A stretch of DNA of 64,000 bases from Flavihumibacter solisilvae (lineage in GTDB: Bacteria; Bacteroidota; Bacteroidia; Chitinophagales; Chitinophagaceae): positions 62,001 through 126,000 of the forward strand of contig NZ_JSVC01000009.1 in the NCBI RefSeq assembly GCF_000814475.1, given 5' to 3'. A program made the position numbers and the translations under genes. The notes under the pieces are model-generated. The model worked only from the letters and a program-made list of their open reading frames with translations, was not told the DNA's origin and searched no databases. Numbering within the stretch: the first letter of the stretch is position 1; every line of letters begins with the position of its first letter. Of the stretch, positions 9,003-17,421 are shown in pieces.

Positions 9003-9010
9003 TAATATTG
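9003..9010 (+). promoter_or_regulatory. Possible -7 element before arfB
   Basis: TAATATTG differs from TAnnTTTG by one base and ends only 4 bp before the arfB ATG. If it is active, the transcript would be leaderless or nearly so. The gene may equally be read from the plsX operon. Confidence 0.35.
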
Positions 9011-9014
9011 CCTG

Positions 9015-9422
9015 ATGAAACCGGATATCTCAAAGGAAATCATGTTCAGGACCGCCCGAAGTGGTGGTAGTGGTGGCCAGAATGTGAATAAGGTTGAAAC
9101 CATGGTCGAAGGAAGGTGGCATGTGAGCCAGACCATGCTGTTGGATACTCACCAGAAGCAACTGGTATCAGAAAAACTTTCTTCCCGTATAACAGCTGAA
9201 GGATTCCTGCTGGTAAAGTCGCAGACCGAGCGTACGCAACAGGGTAACAAGGCGATAGTAATCAAAAAGATGAACGCCCTGGTAGCACAGGCCCTGGTAA
9301 AAAAGAAAGCCAGGATAGCGACAAAACCGTCGCCCGGTTCAAAGGAAAACAGGCTGGACAACAAGAAACAGCAATCGGCAGTCAAGCAAAACCGGAGACG
9401 ACTGAAGCCCGGCGAATTTTAA
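9015..9422 (+). CDS. arfB: Release-factor-like peptidyl-tRNA hydrolase ArfB
   Basis: 135 residues, the length of ArfB/YaeJ rather than of a full release factor. The GGQ catalytic motif lies in 'RSGGSGGQNVNKVET', and the C-terminal tail is strongly basic ('KKKARIATKPSPGSKENR' to 'KQNRRRLKPGEF'). In ArfB this tail enters the empty mRNA channel of stalled ribosomes and the GGQ loop releases the nascent chain. There is no stop-codon recognition domain. It lies 17 bp after the CPBP gene on the same strand. Confidence 0.92.
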   Translation: MKPDISKEIMFRTARSGGSGGQNVNKVETMVEGRWHVSQTMLLDTHQKQLVSEKLSSRITAEGFLLVKSQTERTQQGNKAIVIKKMNALVAQALVKKKARIATKPSPGSKENRLDNKKQQSAVKQNRRRLKPGEF

Positions 9423-9488
9423 GGAACATTTTTTGCACCGCGAAGAGTAGCATTAACCATTTGTTTTTTATACCATTAAATAGTCAAC

Positions 9489-10190
9489 ATGAAAAACATC
9501 CGAATGTTAGCACTTCCCGCGTTGATAACCAGTTTTTTATTTTCCTGTACAAACGCCCCGGAAAGTGATAAGGCCAAAACCTCGGAGGCCAAAGAAGTAA
9601 CTGAACAACCAACAACCGCCCTTAACCTGAATGTGGACACAACGGGTAGCAAAGTAGAATGGGTTGCCACTAAAGTGTCCGGCTACCATACAGGAACCAT
9701 ACCTGTTAAAAGCGGCGACCTGCAGGTGAATGGCACAGCTCTCAGCGGAGGAACAATTGTGCTTAATATGCAGGGAATAGTAGTTTCAGGGCCCCAGGGT
9801 TCCAAGCAGAAGGACAACGACAAACTTCTGAATCACCTGCGTTCCGGCGATTTTTTCGAGGTGGACAAATACCCGGAAGCCGTTTTCCAGATTACCGGCG
9901 TACAGGCATTTACAGGCCAGGTGAAAGATACGACTGATCCAAGGCAGGATGAGATCAGTGAGTACAAAGTGTCTGATCCCACTCACACCATCAGCGGCAA
10001 CCTGACAATTAAAGGAGTAACCAAGAATGTTGAATTTCCCGCCCGCATCACCATCAATGGTGAATCAGTAGACGCACTTGCCAAGTTCAATGTGGATCGC
10101 AAACAATGGGGGATCGTTTATCCCGGCAAACCGGATGACCTGATCCGGGACGATATTCACCTGGGCATTGCTCTGAAGGCGCATAAGTGA
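9489..10190 (+). CDS. YceI-family lipoprotein
   Basis: 233 residues. The N-terminus 'MLALPALITSFLFSCTNAP' is a lipoprotein signal with the lipobox cysteine in 'FLFSC'. A YceI beta-barrel domain fills about residues 45-230: 'KVEWVATKVSGYHTGTIPVK' at its start, 'HLRSGDFFEVDKYPEAVFQI' in the middle and 'GNLTIKGVTKNVEFPARIT' later, which are the diagnostic strands. YceI folds bind long isoprenoid-like lipids; the physiological role is usually unknown. The gene stands alone, convergent with the PAS kinase. Confidence 0.92.
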   Translation: MKNIRMLALPALITSFLFSCTNAPESDKAKTSEAKEVTEQPTTALNLNVDTTGSKVEWVATKVSGYHTGTIPVKSGDLQVNGTALSGGTIVLNMQGIVVSGPQGSKQKDNDKLLNHLRSGDFFEVDKYPEAVFQITGVQAFTGQVKDTTDPRQDEISEYKVSDPTHTISGNLTIKGVTKNVEFPARITINGESVDALAKFNVDRKQWGIVYPGKPDDLIRDDIHLGIALKAHK

Positions 10191-10205
10191 AAATGATCAA
10201 TGGAT

Positions 10206-11816
10206 TTAAAGGGGCAGAATCACATAAAATGTTGCCCCTTTATTTTCTTCTGACTTCGCGTAAATGAGACCGTTATGATTTTTCACGATCTTGTTGCAAA
10301 GCGCAAGTCCGATTCCTGTTCCTTCATATTCGTGCTTCATATGCAGCCGTTGAAACAGGTCAAAAATGCTTTTTTCAAAAGCCGGGTCGAAGCCGATGCC
10401 GTTATCTGAGATCTCTATCCGGAAATACCGGCGTTCCGGGTTGAGTCCATAATTATTTAACTCCTCTTTCAACAGGTCTTCCGAGGTTATCGTGATCTGC
10501 GGTGGTATTTCGGCACGGGAGAATTTTAGCGCATTTCCCAAAAGATTGTAGAACAGCTGATTCATCTGCAATGCATAAGCCCTTACCACTGGCAGTTTGT
10601 CTATATGAATAGTTGCATTCTTCCTTTCGATCATCAGTTCCAGGTCCCCTGTTACATTTCTGACCACATCGTTCAGGTTGACAATCTCTTTTTCTTTTTC
10701 ATTCCGTGTAATCCGCGAAAAATTAAGCAGGTCGCCGATCAATGCTGACATACGAAGCGCAGCGGCATTGATTTTTTCAATGCATTCCTTTGATTTCTGA
10801 TCAACCTTGTCATACACCCTTTCTGAAAGAATATTTGTAAATGTCTGGATCTTTCTCAACGGCTCCTGGAGGTCATGGCTGGCAGTAAATGCGAACTGTT
10901 CCAGGTCGCGGTTTGAACTTTCCAGTTGCGAGTTGGATTCATGCAACTGTTTGGTGCGCATGGTAACGCGCAGGTCGAGTTCTTCGGAGAGATTGCGGAA
11001 CTTCAATTCGCTTACTTTCAATTCATCGTGTAATTGTTTCTGTTCCGTAATGTCACGCGCAATCTTTGAAATCCCGATTACATTTCCCGAGCTGTCTTTC
11101 ACCGGTGAGATGGTCAGCGAGATATCGATGATCTTTCCGTCTTTCCGCCTGCGTTTCGTTTCAAAGTGATCAACGTGGTTCCCTTTTTTCAGGGCACTGA
11201 TGATTTCCGCTTCTTCGTATGCCCGGTCTGGTGGAATCAGGATGGTAATGGAGCGGCCGATTATTTCCTCTGCTGTATAACCGAAGATCTTCTCTGCAGC
11301 CTTATTCCAGCTCGTTACTATGCTGTCAAAATTCTTACTGATAATGGCGTCGTCGGAAGATTCAACGATTGCAATCAGGGTGGCGTTCTGGCTTTCTGTC
11401 TGCTTATGTTCCGAGATATCGTGGAGCATATTGAATGCGCCCGTGATATTTCCCTTCTCGTCAAAAATAGGCCGGGGGAAAGGAATAACATTTCTTCTTG
11501 AACCATCCGGTCTCTCGATGATTATTTCCCTCTCCTTTAAAATTACCCCGGTCTTTAACGCTATAGCCATGGGACAGGTATCCAATGACACCGGGCTGAC
11601 ACCATCAGTATCAAAAATTTTCCATGAACCGCACCACAGGTCTTTTCCGAGTTCGGGTGTGCGTCCCCAGAGGTTGACGGCAGCCTCGTTATACCGGGTG
11701 ATATAACCGTTTTTATCACAGGAATAAATCGCAACCGGCAAATCATCCATGAACTGGTAGACCTCGGAAAAGTCGCGGTTCAAGGTGGTTCCAGGGTTAA
11801 CTTCAGGTAGCGCCAT
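10206..11816 (-). CDS. PAS-domain sensor histidine kinase
   Basis: 536 residues, no membrane segment, hence cytoplasmic. Two PAS domains with PAC motifs are visible (about 20-145, 'DDLPVAIYSCDKNGYITRYN'; about 145-265, 'DSIVTSWNKAAEKIFGYTAE'), then a short coiled coil (about 265-300), the HisKA domain with acceptor His in 'FTASHDLQEPLRKIQTF', and HATPase_c with 'ISDNGIGFD' and 'GTGIGLALCNKIVKNH'. It belongs to the large Bacteroidota group of soluble multi-PAS kinases. No response regulator gene is adjacent, so its partner is unknown. The 278 bp upstream hold no gene. Confidence 0.93.
   Translation of the reverse strand: MALPEVNPGTTLNRDFSEVYQFMDDLPVAIYSCDKNGYITRYNEAAVNLWGRTPELGKDLWCGSWKIFDTDGVSPVSLDTCPMAIALKTGVILKEREIIIERPDGSRRNVIPFPRPIFDEKGNITGAFNMLHDISEHKQTESQNATLIAIVESSDDAIISKNFDSIVTSWNKAAEKIFGYTAEEIIGRSITILIPPDRAYEEAEIISALKKGNHVDHFETKRRRKDGKIIDISLTISPVKDSSGNVIGISKIARDITEQKQLHDELKVSELKFRNLSEELDLRVTMRTKQLHESNSQLESSNRDLEQFAFTASHDLQEPLRKIQTFTNILSERVYDKVDQKSKECIEKINAAALRMSALIGDLLNFSRITRNEKEKEIVNLNDVVRNVTGDLELMIERKNATIHIDKLPVVRAYALQMNQLFYNLLGNALKFSRAEIPPQITITSEDLLKEELNNYGLNPERRYFRIEISDNGIGFDPAFEKSIFDLFQRLHMKHEYEGTGIGLALCNKIVKNHNGLIYAKSEENKGATFYVILPL
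10208..10241. terminator. Terminator between convergent YceI and PAS-kinase genes
   Basis: A 9-bp stem AAAGGGGCA / TGCCCCTTT with a 16-nt loop, followed on the plus strand by ATTTTCTTC. It starts 17 bp after the YceI stop and overlaps the last codons of the convergent kinase gene, so it could serve the plus strand mainly. Confidence 0.55.
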
Positions 11817-12094
11817 AAATCTTAATCCTTTAGTTCACGTCAATAATCCATTCTGCTCAGGATGGGGAGGCAACGAGGAATATATTCCACGTTTGTTGCC
11901 ACATTACACGATAAACCCGAGCCAGTTAACGGCTATTCGCCGCAGTAACCCAATGCTACGGCCGCGTATGTTGCTTTCCCATTACTATTGTTGGAACACA
12001 TATAGTGCCGGAATATGCAGATTACTGCTGACATAGGGCTGTCACAGCCCCAGCATACCTTCACGCCAGTGAATTCATTAATCTTATTTTAATT

Positions 12095-13192
12095 ATGTCA
12101 TCACTTTTAAAAGACCTCTATTCGCCTGCATTCGTAGACCGGTTTGCTTCCATTATGGAAAAAACAAACCCGCAGTTTAAGCCTGCCCGCTTCAAGAAGA
12201 ATGTCTTTCATAACGACTGGCACCAGATGGAACTGAAGCAGCGCATGAAACATATCGCAGGTGTCTTACACCAGTTTCTGCCACCGCAATACCCTGACGC
12301 GCTCAATGTCATCCGTTATACGATAGATGAATTAAAGGCCAACGACTTCACTGCAGCACTGGAATTCATGTTTTTCCCTCATTACATAGAGACCTATGGA
12401 TTAAAGCATTTCGACGAATCGGTCGGGGCATTTGAAAAAATAACATCGTTCACGAGTTGCGAATTCGCAGTAAGGCCCTTCCTGTTAAATTATGGCGCGA
12501 GGATGATAGAGATCATGACCCAATGGTCAACTAACCAGGACCATCATGTGCGCAGGCTTGCTTCGGAAGGAATAAGACCACGGCTCCCCTGGGCTATCGC
12601 GTTACCGTTCCTGAAGAAAGATCCGACGCCCTTGCTTCCTATTCTCGAAAACCTGAAAAACGACCCTTCTGAATATGTGCGCCGGAGTGTAGCCAATAAC
12701 CTCAATGATATTTCGCGCGACCATCCGCAGATTGTAATTGACCTGGCCAGGAAATGGAAAGGGAGCAATAAAACAACAGATGCAATCGTCCGTCATGGTA
12801 CGCGGACATTGCTGAAGCAGGGAAACAGGGAGACACTTCAACTGTTTGGCTTAAATGGCTCTTCGGTGGAACTCCGGGAATTTTCACTTGCTGAAAATAA
12901 TGTAAGCAATGGCGGTGACCTGCGGTTCTCTGTTTCATTCCGCAACACCGGCAGGAAAGCAAAAGTTATCAGGTTGGAATATGCTGTTTATTTTCTCCGG
13001 CAGAAAGGAAGGATCTCTAAAAAAGTCTTTAAGATCAGCGAACGCAGCTATGCTCCGGGGGAAGAAACTACAATTAACAGGAAGCAAAGTTTCAGACCAA
13101 TTACCACACGCAGGTATTACTCCGGCCAGCACCAGGTATCAGTGATCATCAATGGAAAGGAATATGATCGACTGCCTTTTCACCTGGAATGA
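12095..13192 (+). CDS. alkC: DNA alkylation repair protein, AlkC-type glycosylase
   Basis: 365 residues. The N-terminal two thirds (about 1-250) are HEAT-like repeats with the AlkC-type start 'MSSLLKDLYSPAFVDRF' and 'ASEGIRPRLPWAIALPFLKK', the stretch lining the DNA groove in AlkC/AlkD. The C-terminal 100 residues ('ELREFSLAENNVSNGGDLRF' onward) look like the immunoglobulin-like domain found in AlkC proteins. Known members excise 3-methyladenine and 3-methylcytosine from DNA. The gene is single and convergent with rnpB. Base specificity cannot be read from the sequence. Confidence 0.9.
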   Translation: MSSLLKDLYSPAFVDRFASIMEKTNPQFKPARFKKNVFHNDWHQMELKQRMKHIAGVLHQFLPPQYPDALNVIRYTIDELKANDFTAALEFMFFPHYIETYGLKHFDESVGAFEKITSFTSCEFAVRPFLLNYGARMIEIMTQWSTNQDHHVRRLASEGIRPRLPWAIALPFLKKDPTPLLPILENLKNDPSEYVRRSVANNLNDISRDHPQIVIDLARKWKGSNKTTDAIVRHGTRTLLKQGNRETLQLFGLNGSSVELREFSLAENNVSNGGDLRFSVSFRNTGRKAKVIRLEYAVYFLRQKGRISKKVFKISERSYAPGEETTINRKQSFRPITTRRYYSGQHQVSVIINGKEYDRLPFHLE

Positions 13193-13201
13193 GGTAAAAA
13201 A

Positions 13202-13575
13202 ATCTTCTCTCCTGTAAGCCGGATTCTGTCTCACCCGAAAGTGAGGGCTATCATTTATCTGGCCGTACCATTACTGGCACGATCTATCTGCCTACCCTCC
13301 GGTGTTGACAGTCGGGCTGTCATCGGGCGGGCAACCCTCTACCACCGGTATACATGGCATTTCAGCATACAAGGTTTACCCGTACCTGGCATTACTGCCG
13401 GGTACCGTAGGCTCTTACCCTACATTTTCACCTTTTCCTCGTTGGAGGTAGTCATTTTCTGTGGCACTGTCTGTAAGCGGTTACCCGCTTCCCGGCCGTT
13501 AGCCGGTGTATTGCCCTATGCTGTCCGGACTTTCCTCGACCTGCAGCGCAGTCCGCGATAGCCCGGAGAGAAGAT
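13202..13575 (-). ncRNA. rnpB: RNase P RNA, bacterial class A
   Basis: Read on the minus strand, the RNA begins and ends with an 11-bp perfect P1 helix (13565-13575 with 13202-13212). The 5' P4 core 'GAGGAAAGTCCGGAC' lies near 13524-13540, and the 3' conserved block 'ACAGAATCCGGCTTACAG' lies near 13210-13233. The length, about 374 nt, is normal for class A. The 3' end runs into a T-tract on the minus strand (13195-13201), a natural terminator. A -7 element lies just upstream. The catalytic RNA removes 5' leaders from tRNA precursors. The plus-strand frame 13241-13561 is an artefact of this RNA. Confidence 0.97.
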
Positions 13576-13578
13576 CTG

Positions 13579-13586
13579 CAAAAGTA
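13579..13586 (-). promoter_or_regulatory. -7 element of rnpB
   Basis: TACTTTTG on the minus strand, a perfect TAnnTTTG, placed so that transcription would begin at or next to the first base of P1 (13575). The extended core TACTTTTGCAGA is identical to the one before rpoD. Confidence 0.7.
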
Positions 13587-13594
13587 GGAAAATA

Positions 13595-14623
13595 TCAGTA
13601 CTGGAAATGGATCTCTGTAGCACCATAGCCATAGCTGGGATGGTACTGGTTGATGAAATATTTCACATTCTTCCGGTGACGCAGGATATCATGGATCTCA
13701 TCACGAAGTCGTCCACTGCCGACACCATGAATAATAGTGAGCATTGGTTGATAATGAGCCAGAGAAAGTTCGTAGAACTTTTCAAATTCTTCTACCTGCA
13801 GGGTCAGGATCTCGTGGTTGCTCATGTTCTTCCAGTCGTCCGTCAACTTTTCAATGTGCAGGTCAACCACTGTACGGGCCGGCGGCAAATGCTGCCTTGC
13901 TTTCGAAGCCTCATACAATTTAAAGCCGGCTGCGGCAAGTTTGCCCAGCTCCACAATCTCTTCTTCCACTTTATCAGGATAGTCCTTGAACAACTGGTAT
14001 GAAAATGTGGGCTCTCCTTTTTCCTGGATCTCCTGGATCTTCTTAAAGATCTGTTTCGGTTTAAGCTTCAGCGCCGCTTCAAAGTAAGGTGCCTTCTTTT
14101 TGTTTGCTGTAACCAGGGAAAATTCAAAATGAAAAGAAGGACTATCGTTCAGATCCCCAAACGGAATATCGTGCAGGTAAAAATCCTGGTAGGCGAGCAC
14201 CTGGTTCTTTAATTCGAAGTCAGGGTTGCCAAAATACTTTACCTGGTAGGTGAACTGGTATCCTTCATCATTCTGGTTATGCAGGTGCACTTTAAGCAGG
14301 GTCACCACTTCATCACCAAATTCATCATTCTCAAATTTGGGAATGAAAGTGATCCAGGTTCCATTAGGCGGCCGTTTAGGTAACTGGCTGATCTTTTCCC
14401 TGGGAACCTGGTCAATAAAGGTTTTTGGCCGCTCCTTTTTTTCAGGAACAAGTTTTTGCTGGCTGAACCTTTTGAAATACGGGAAATCAAGCTGATCAGT
14501 GTAAGCGGGGAATTTCACACCCCTCACATCAACCATTACCATCTTGTCGTTGATGATATCAATCACTTCGGCGTCTTCATTGGTAATCCTGATGACTACC
14601 TTGTCTCCTACTTCGAATTTCAT
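13595..14623 (-). CDS. DUF2027 protein with C-terminal Smr domain
   Basis: 342 residues. The N-terminus ('MKFEVGDKVVIRITNEDAEV') and the central beta-rich region are the Bacteroidota DUF2027 family. The last 80 or so residues form a Smr domain: 'VVDLHIEKLTDDW' gives the DLH motif and 'IIHGVGSGRLRDEI' the HGxGxGxLR loop. Smr domains are nucleases or RNA/DNA-binding modules in MutS2 and related proteins. Mismatch repair need not be implied here, since the MutS ATPase is absent. A promoter core lies immediately before the ATG. Confidence 0.88.
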   Translation of the reverse strand: MKFEVGDKVVIRITNEDAEVIDIINDKMVMVDVRGVKFPAYTDQLDFPYFKRFSQQKLVPEKKERPKTFIDQVPREKISQLPKRPPNGTWITFIPKFENDEFGDEVVTLLKVHLHNQNDEGYQFTYQVKYFGNPDFELKNQVLAYQDFYLHDIPFGDLNDSPSFHFEFSLVTANKKKAPYFEAALKLKPKQIFKKIQEIQEKGEPTFSYQLFKDYPDKVEEEIVELGKLAAAGFKLYEASKARQHLPPARTVVDLHIEKLTDDWKNMSNHEILTLQVEEFEKFYELSLAHYQPMLTIIHGVGSGRLRDEIHDILRHRKNVKYFINQYHPSYGYGATEIHFQY

Positions 14624-14628
14624 GCAGG

Positions 14629-14636
14629 CAAAGATA
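14629..14636 (-). promoter_or_regulatory. -7 element of the DUF2027-Smr gene
   Basis: TATCTTTG on the minus strand, a perfect TAnnTTTG whose last base is 5 bp from the ATG (14621-14623). The transcript would be leaderless or have only a few bases of leader. Confidence 0.6.
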
Positions 14637-14658
14637 GCATGCTTTCACTTACTTCCCT

Positions 14659-16335
14659 TTATGCCCGGGCAAGCCTGCTGTTGCGATACCCGTAGAAGAA
14701 ATAAATCATGAGTCCGAGTGCCATCCATACAAAGAATACCAGCCAGCTTTTTGCCGGGATTTCGATCATCAGGTACATACAGCAAAGCATACCCAGCACC
14801 GGGATGAGTGAATAATTACGGATGAAGGAAACAATTGCTATCAGCCAGGCGACAAACATGAACACCAGGAAGAGAATCTCCTGGTATCCCTCTGTACCGA
14901 TGTTTCCAACAGCTTCGGTTAACCGATTCCAGGAAAGAATGGTGAAGAGAATTACCAGCACAGGGATAATAAACTTTCCGTTGATGTATGGAAGATTGAA
15001 TTTACCTGGTGTACTGGCAACCCGCGGCAGCACCAATACGCCACCACAAACCAGCACAAAGGCGAAGAGCGTACCGATCGAAGTAAGGTCTGTCATCAGC
15101 TTATCGTCGGCAAACAACACGGGAATTCCTACCACAAAACCGGTAACAATAGTCGCAAATGAAGGCGTCTGAAAACGATGGTGAATTTTAGAAAATGATT
15201 TTGGAAGCAGTCCATCACGGCTCATGCTCATCCAGATCCTTGGCTGACCGATCTGGAAAACCAGCATCACACTGGTGGCTGCAATAACGGCACTGATGGA
15301 AATAAAGGTTCCCACCTTCTGCATGTTGATCTTGTCAAAAACAAAGGCAAGCGGGTCTGTTACGCCCTCAAAATCTTTATAGTTCACCATACCTGTAATA
15401 ACCAGCGTGGTAATCACATAGATGACAGTGCAAAGGATCAGGCTGTTGATCATGCCGCGTGGCATGTCGCGTTGTGGATTGGCGCACTCCTCCGCTGTTG
15501 TCGAAATGGCATCAAACCCTATATAGGCAAAGAAAACTGCGGAAACTCCTTTGAGTACACCTGCCATTCCATTAGGCAAAAAAGGAGTCCAGTTACCAGT
15601 AAGGTCATCTGTAAAAATTATCCAGATTCCCACTGCTGCAATAAAAAGTAACACAACGATCTTTAATCCTACCATGAAATTGGCGGTGTTCTTACTCTCC
15701 CTGATACCGATATACGCAAGCATGGTGATAATGCAAACGATCAGGAATGCGGGCAGGTTCACGATCAGGGGAAAACCAAGCAGTTTCGGCGCATTTGTAT
15801 AAATAAGATCACCGGTTGGTTGACCGGCTGCCAGTGCGGCTTCATATGCATGTTTTGCGGTCTCATAGCCTGTGGTAAGGTGAGCAGGCAGCGAGATATG
15901 AAACACATTTTCAAGGATATTATTGAAATAGGCGCTCCAGCTGATGGCCACTACAATATTACCAATGCTGTACTCGAGGATCAGTGCCCACCCCAGTATC
16001 CAGGCGATCAGTTCGCCAAAGGTCACATAAGAATAAGTATATGCACTACCGCTGACCGGAACCCGGCTTGCAAATTCAGCATAACAAAGTGCGGTAAACC
16101 CACAGGTTATGGCTGTGATAATAAAGAGAAAGATAACACCCGGTCCACCATTGAACGCTGCCGAACCGATCGTGGAAAAAATACCTGCGCCAATTACTGC
16201 TGCTACTCCCATCAGGGTCAGATCGCGCACATTGAGCACTTTTTTCATCCCCCCGATATGGCCGTCTGCCAGTCCCTGTTGATGATCACTGATTATTTTT
16301 TCAATCGATTTTTTACGGAAAAGCGAATTCGACAT
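14659..16335 (-). CDS. APC-superfamily amino-acid permease (cationic amino-acid transporter type)
   Basis: 558 residues with 13-14 predicted membrane helices. The first helix contains the substrate-site motif 'GVAAVIGAGIFSTIG' and the intracellular 'CYAEFASRVPVSGSAYTYSY' motif, both typical of the CAT branch of APC carriers, as are 'VFFAYIGFDAISTTAEECANP' pieces further on. A large loop near residue 165-195 is seen in this branch. It should import amino acids; the exact substrate is not deducible. It lies 59 bp after the polyprenyl synthase gene on the same strand. Confidence 0.92.
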   Translation of the reverse strand: MSNSLFRKKSIEKIISDHQQGLADGHIGGMKKVLNVRDLTLMGVAAVIGAGIFSTIGSAAFNGGPGVIFLFIITAITCGFTALCYAEFASRVPVSGSAYTYSYVTFGELIAWILGWALILEYSIGNIVVAISWSAYFNNILENVFHISLPAHLTTGYETAKHAYEAALAAGQPTGDLIYTNAPKLLGFPLIVNLPAFLIVCIITMLAYIGIRESKNTANFMVGLKIVVLLFIAAVGIWIIFTDDLTGNWTPFLPNGMAGVLKGVSAVFFAYIGFDAISTTAEECANPQRDMPRGMINSLILCTVIYVITTLVITGMVNYKDFEGVTDPLAFVFDKINMQKVGTFISISAVIAATSVMLVFQIGQPRIWMSMSRDGLLPKSFSKIHHRFQTPSFATIVTGFVVGIPVLFADDKLMTDLTSIGTLFAFVLVCGGVLVLPRVASTPGKFNLPYINGKFIIPVLVILFTILSWNRLTEAVGNIGTEGYQEILFLVFMFVAWLIAIVSFIRNYSLIPVLGMLCCMYLMIEIPAKSWLVFFVWMALGLMIYFFYGYRNSRLARA

Positions 16336-16394
16336 GCAGTTCGTTTAGTGCGCCAAGATAAATAATTAATTTCCACTACCAAGTTTTCGGGAAC

Positions 16395-17360
16395 CTAGTA
16401 CTCCCGCTTTACAAGAAACTCTGCGAGCAGGCGCAGTGGCTCCTTTCGTTTACTCACTACGGCGATTTCATCGAGGTGGTATAGGGCGTCATTGATGTAT
16501 TTTTCCTTTAACTGTCTGGCCCAGTCATCCACTCCACATTGCCGGTAAATGGACAGCACCTTTTCGACTTTCCCAGGGTCAGCCGATCGCATTAACTCCT
16601 TCAGTTCCTGCGTGTGACTCTCATTGCAGCTTTCCAGGGCTTTGATAAGCAGGAAGGTCTTTTTGTTAGCGAGGATATCGCCCCCTACCTGTTTGCCGAA
16701 CTTTTCCGGATCGCCAAAACAATCCAGGTAATCATCCTGCACCTGGAAGGCAATGCCCAGGTTACGGCCAAACTGGTAAATATGCTGCTGGTTGCCTTCA
16801 CCGGCACCACCTAGAATGGCGCCCATTTTCAAACTCGCCGCAAGTAATACCGAGGTCTTCAGCTCAATCATATTCAAATAAGCGTCCATACCAACATGTT
16901 CCGACTTTTCAAAGTCCATGTCGATCTGTTGCCCTTCACATACCTGCTTCGCTGTGTTGTTAAACAGCCTGATGATCCGGTGAAAATGCTCCGACTTCAC
17001 TTTATTGAGGTAATCGTACGCTACCACAAGCATTACATCACCCGCAAGCAGGGCGGTCGGCTCACCGTATTTTATGTGCACCGTTTCCATTCCACGGCGG
17101 AGGGGCGCCTTATCCATGATGTCGTCATGGATAAGCGTGAAATTATGGAACAGCTCAATTGCCGTGGCAACCTGCCATGTATCGGGATTGATGGTATCAA
17201 ACAGCTCATTGCCCATCAGGGCACAAACCGGCCTGACGCGCTTTCCGCCGAGTGAAAGGAAATAATCTGCGGGTGCGTATAAAGATTGGGGTTGATCAGG
17301 AAAATGGGCTTGTTGAAAATGCGCTGCAAAATCTCTGGACAACTCTTCAAAAGAATGCAT
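16395..17360 (-). CDS. Polyprenyl (geranylgeranyl/farnesyl) diphosphate synthase
   Basis: 321 residues. The two aspartate-rich motifs are present: 'LIHDDIMDKAPLRRG' (Asp79-Asp83) and 'FQVQDDYLDCFGDPEKFGK'. 'GGKRVRPV' near residue 38 and 'LLAGDVMLV' also fit the trans-isoprenyl diphosphate synthase fold. The enzyme condenses isopentenyl diphosphate with allylic diphosphates. Product length is not certain; a Phe five residues before the first motif suggests a short product (inference). The amino-acid permease follows on the same strand. Confidence 0.93.
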   Translation of the reverse strand: MHSFEELSRDFAAHFQQAHFPDQPQSLYAPADYFLSLGGKRVRPVCALMGNELFDTINPDTWQVATAIELFHNFTLIHDDIMDKAPLRRGMETVHIKYGEPTALLAGDVMLVVAYDYLNKVKSEHFHRIIRLFNNTAKQVCEGQQIDMDFEKSEHVGMDAYLNMIELKTSVLLAASLKMGAILGGAGEGNQQHIYQFGRNLGIAFQVQDDYLDCFGDPEKFGKQVGGDILANKKTFLLIKALESCNESHTQELKELMRSADPGKVEKVLSIYRQCGVDDWARQLKEKYINDALYHLDEIAVVSKRKEPLRLLAEFLVKREY

Positions 17361-17421
17361 ACTGTATCTGGCATTTAATGCGAGGGGCTAAATTAAAAGA
17401 TTTTGCCAGAATGAGCGGACA

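Noticed and set aside
11785-12036. 83-codon plus-strand frame before alkC
   Set aside because: It overlaps the start of the PAS kinase and has no recognisable features.
13241-13561. 106-residue plus-strand frame
   Set aside because: It lies on the opposite strand of RNase P RNA; its sequence is dictated by the RNA.
15820-16365. 181-residue plus-strand frame opposite the permease
   Set aside because: It is Cys/His-rich but without pattern, a shadow of membrane-helix codons.
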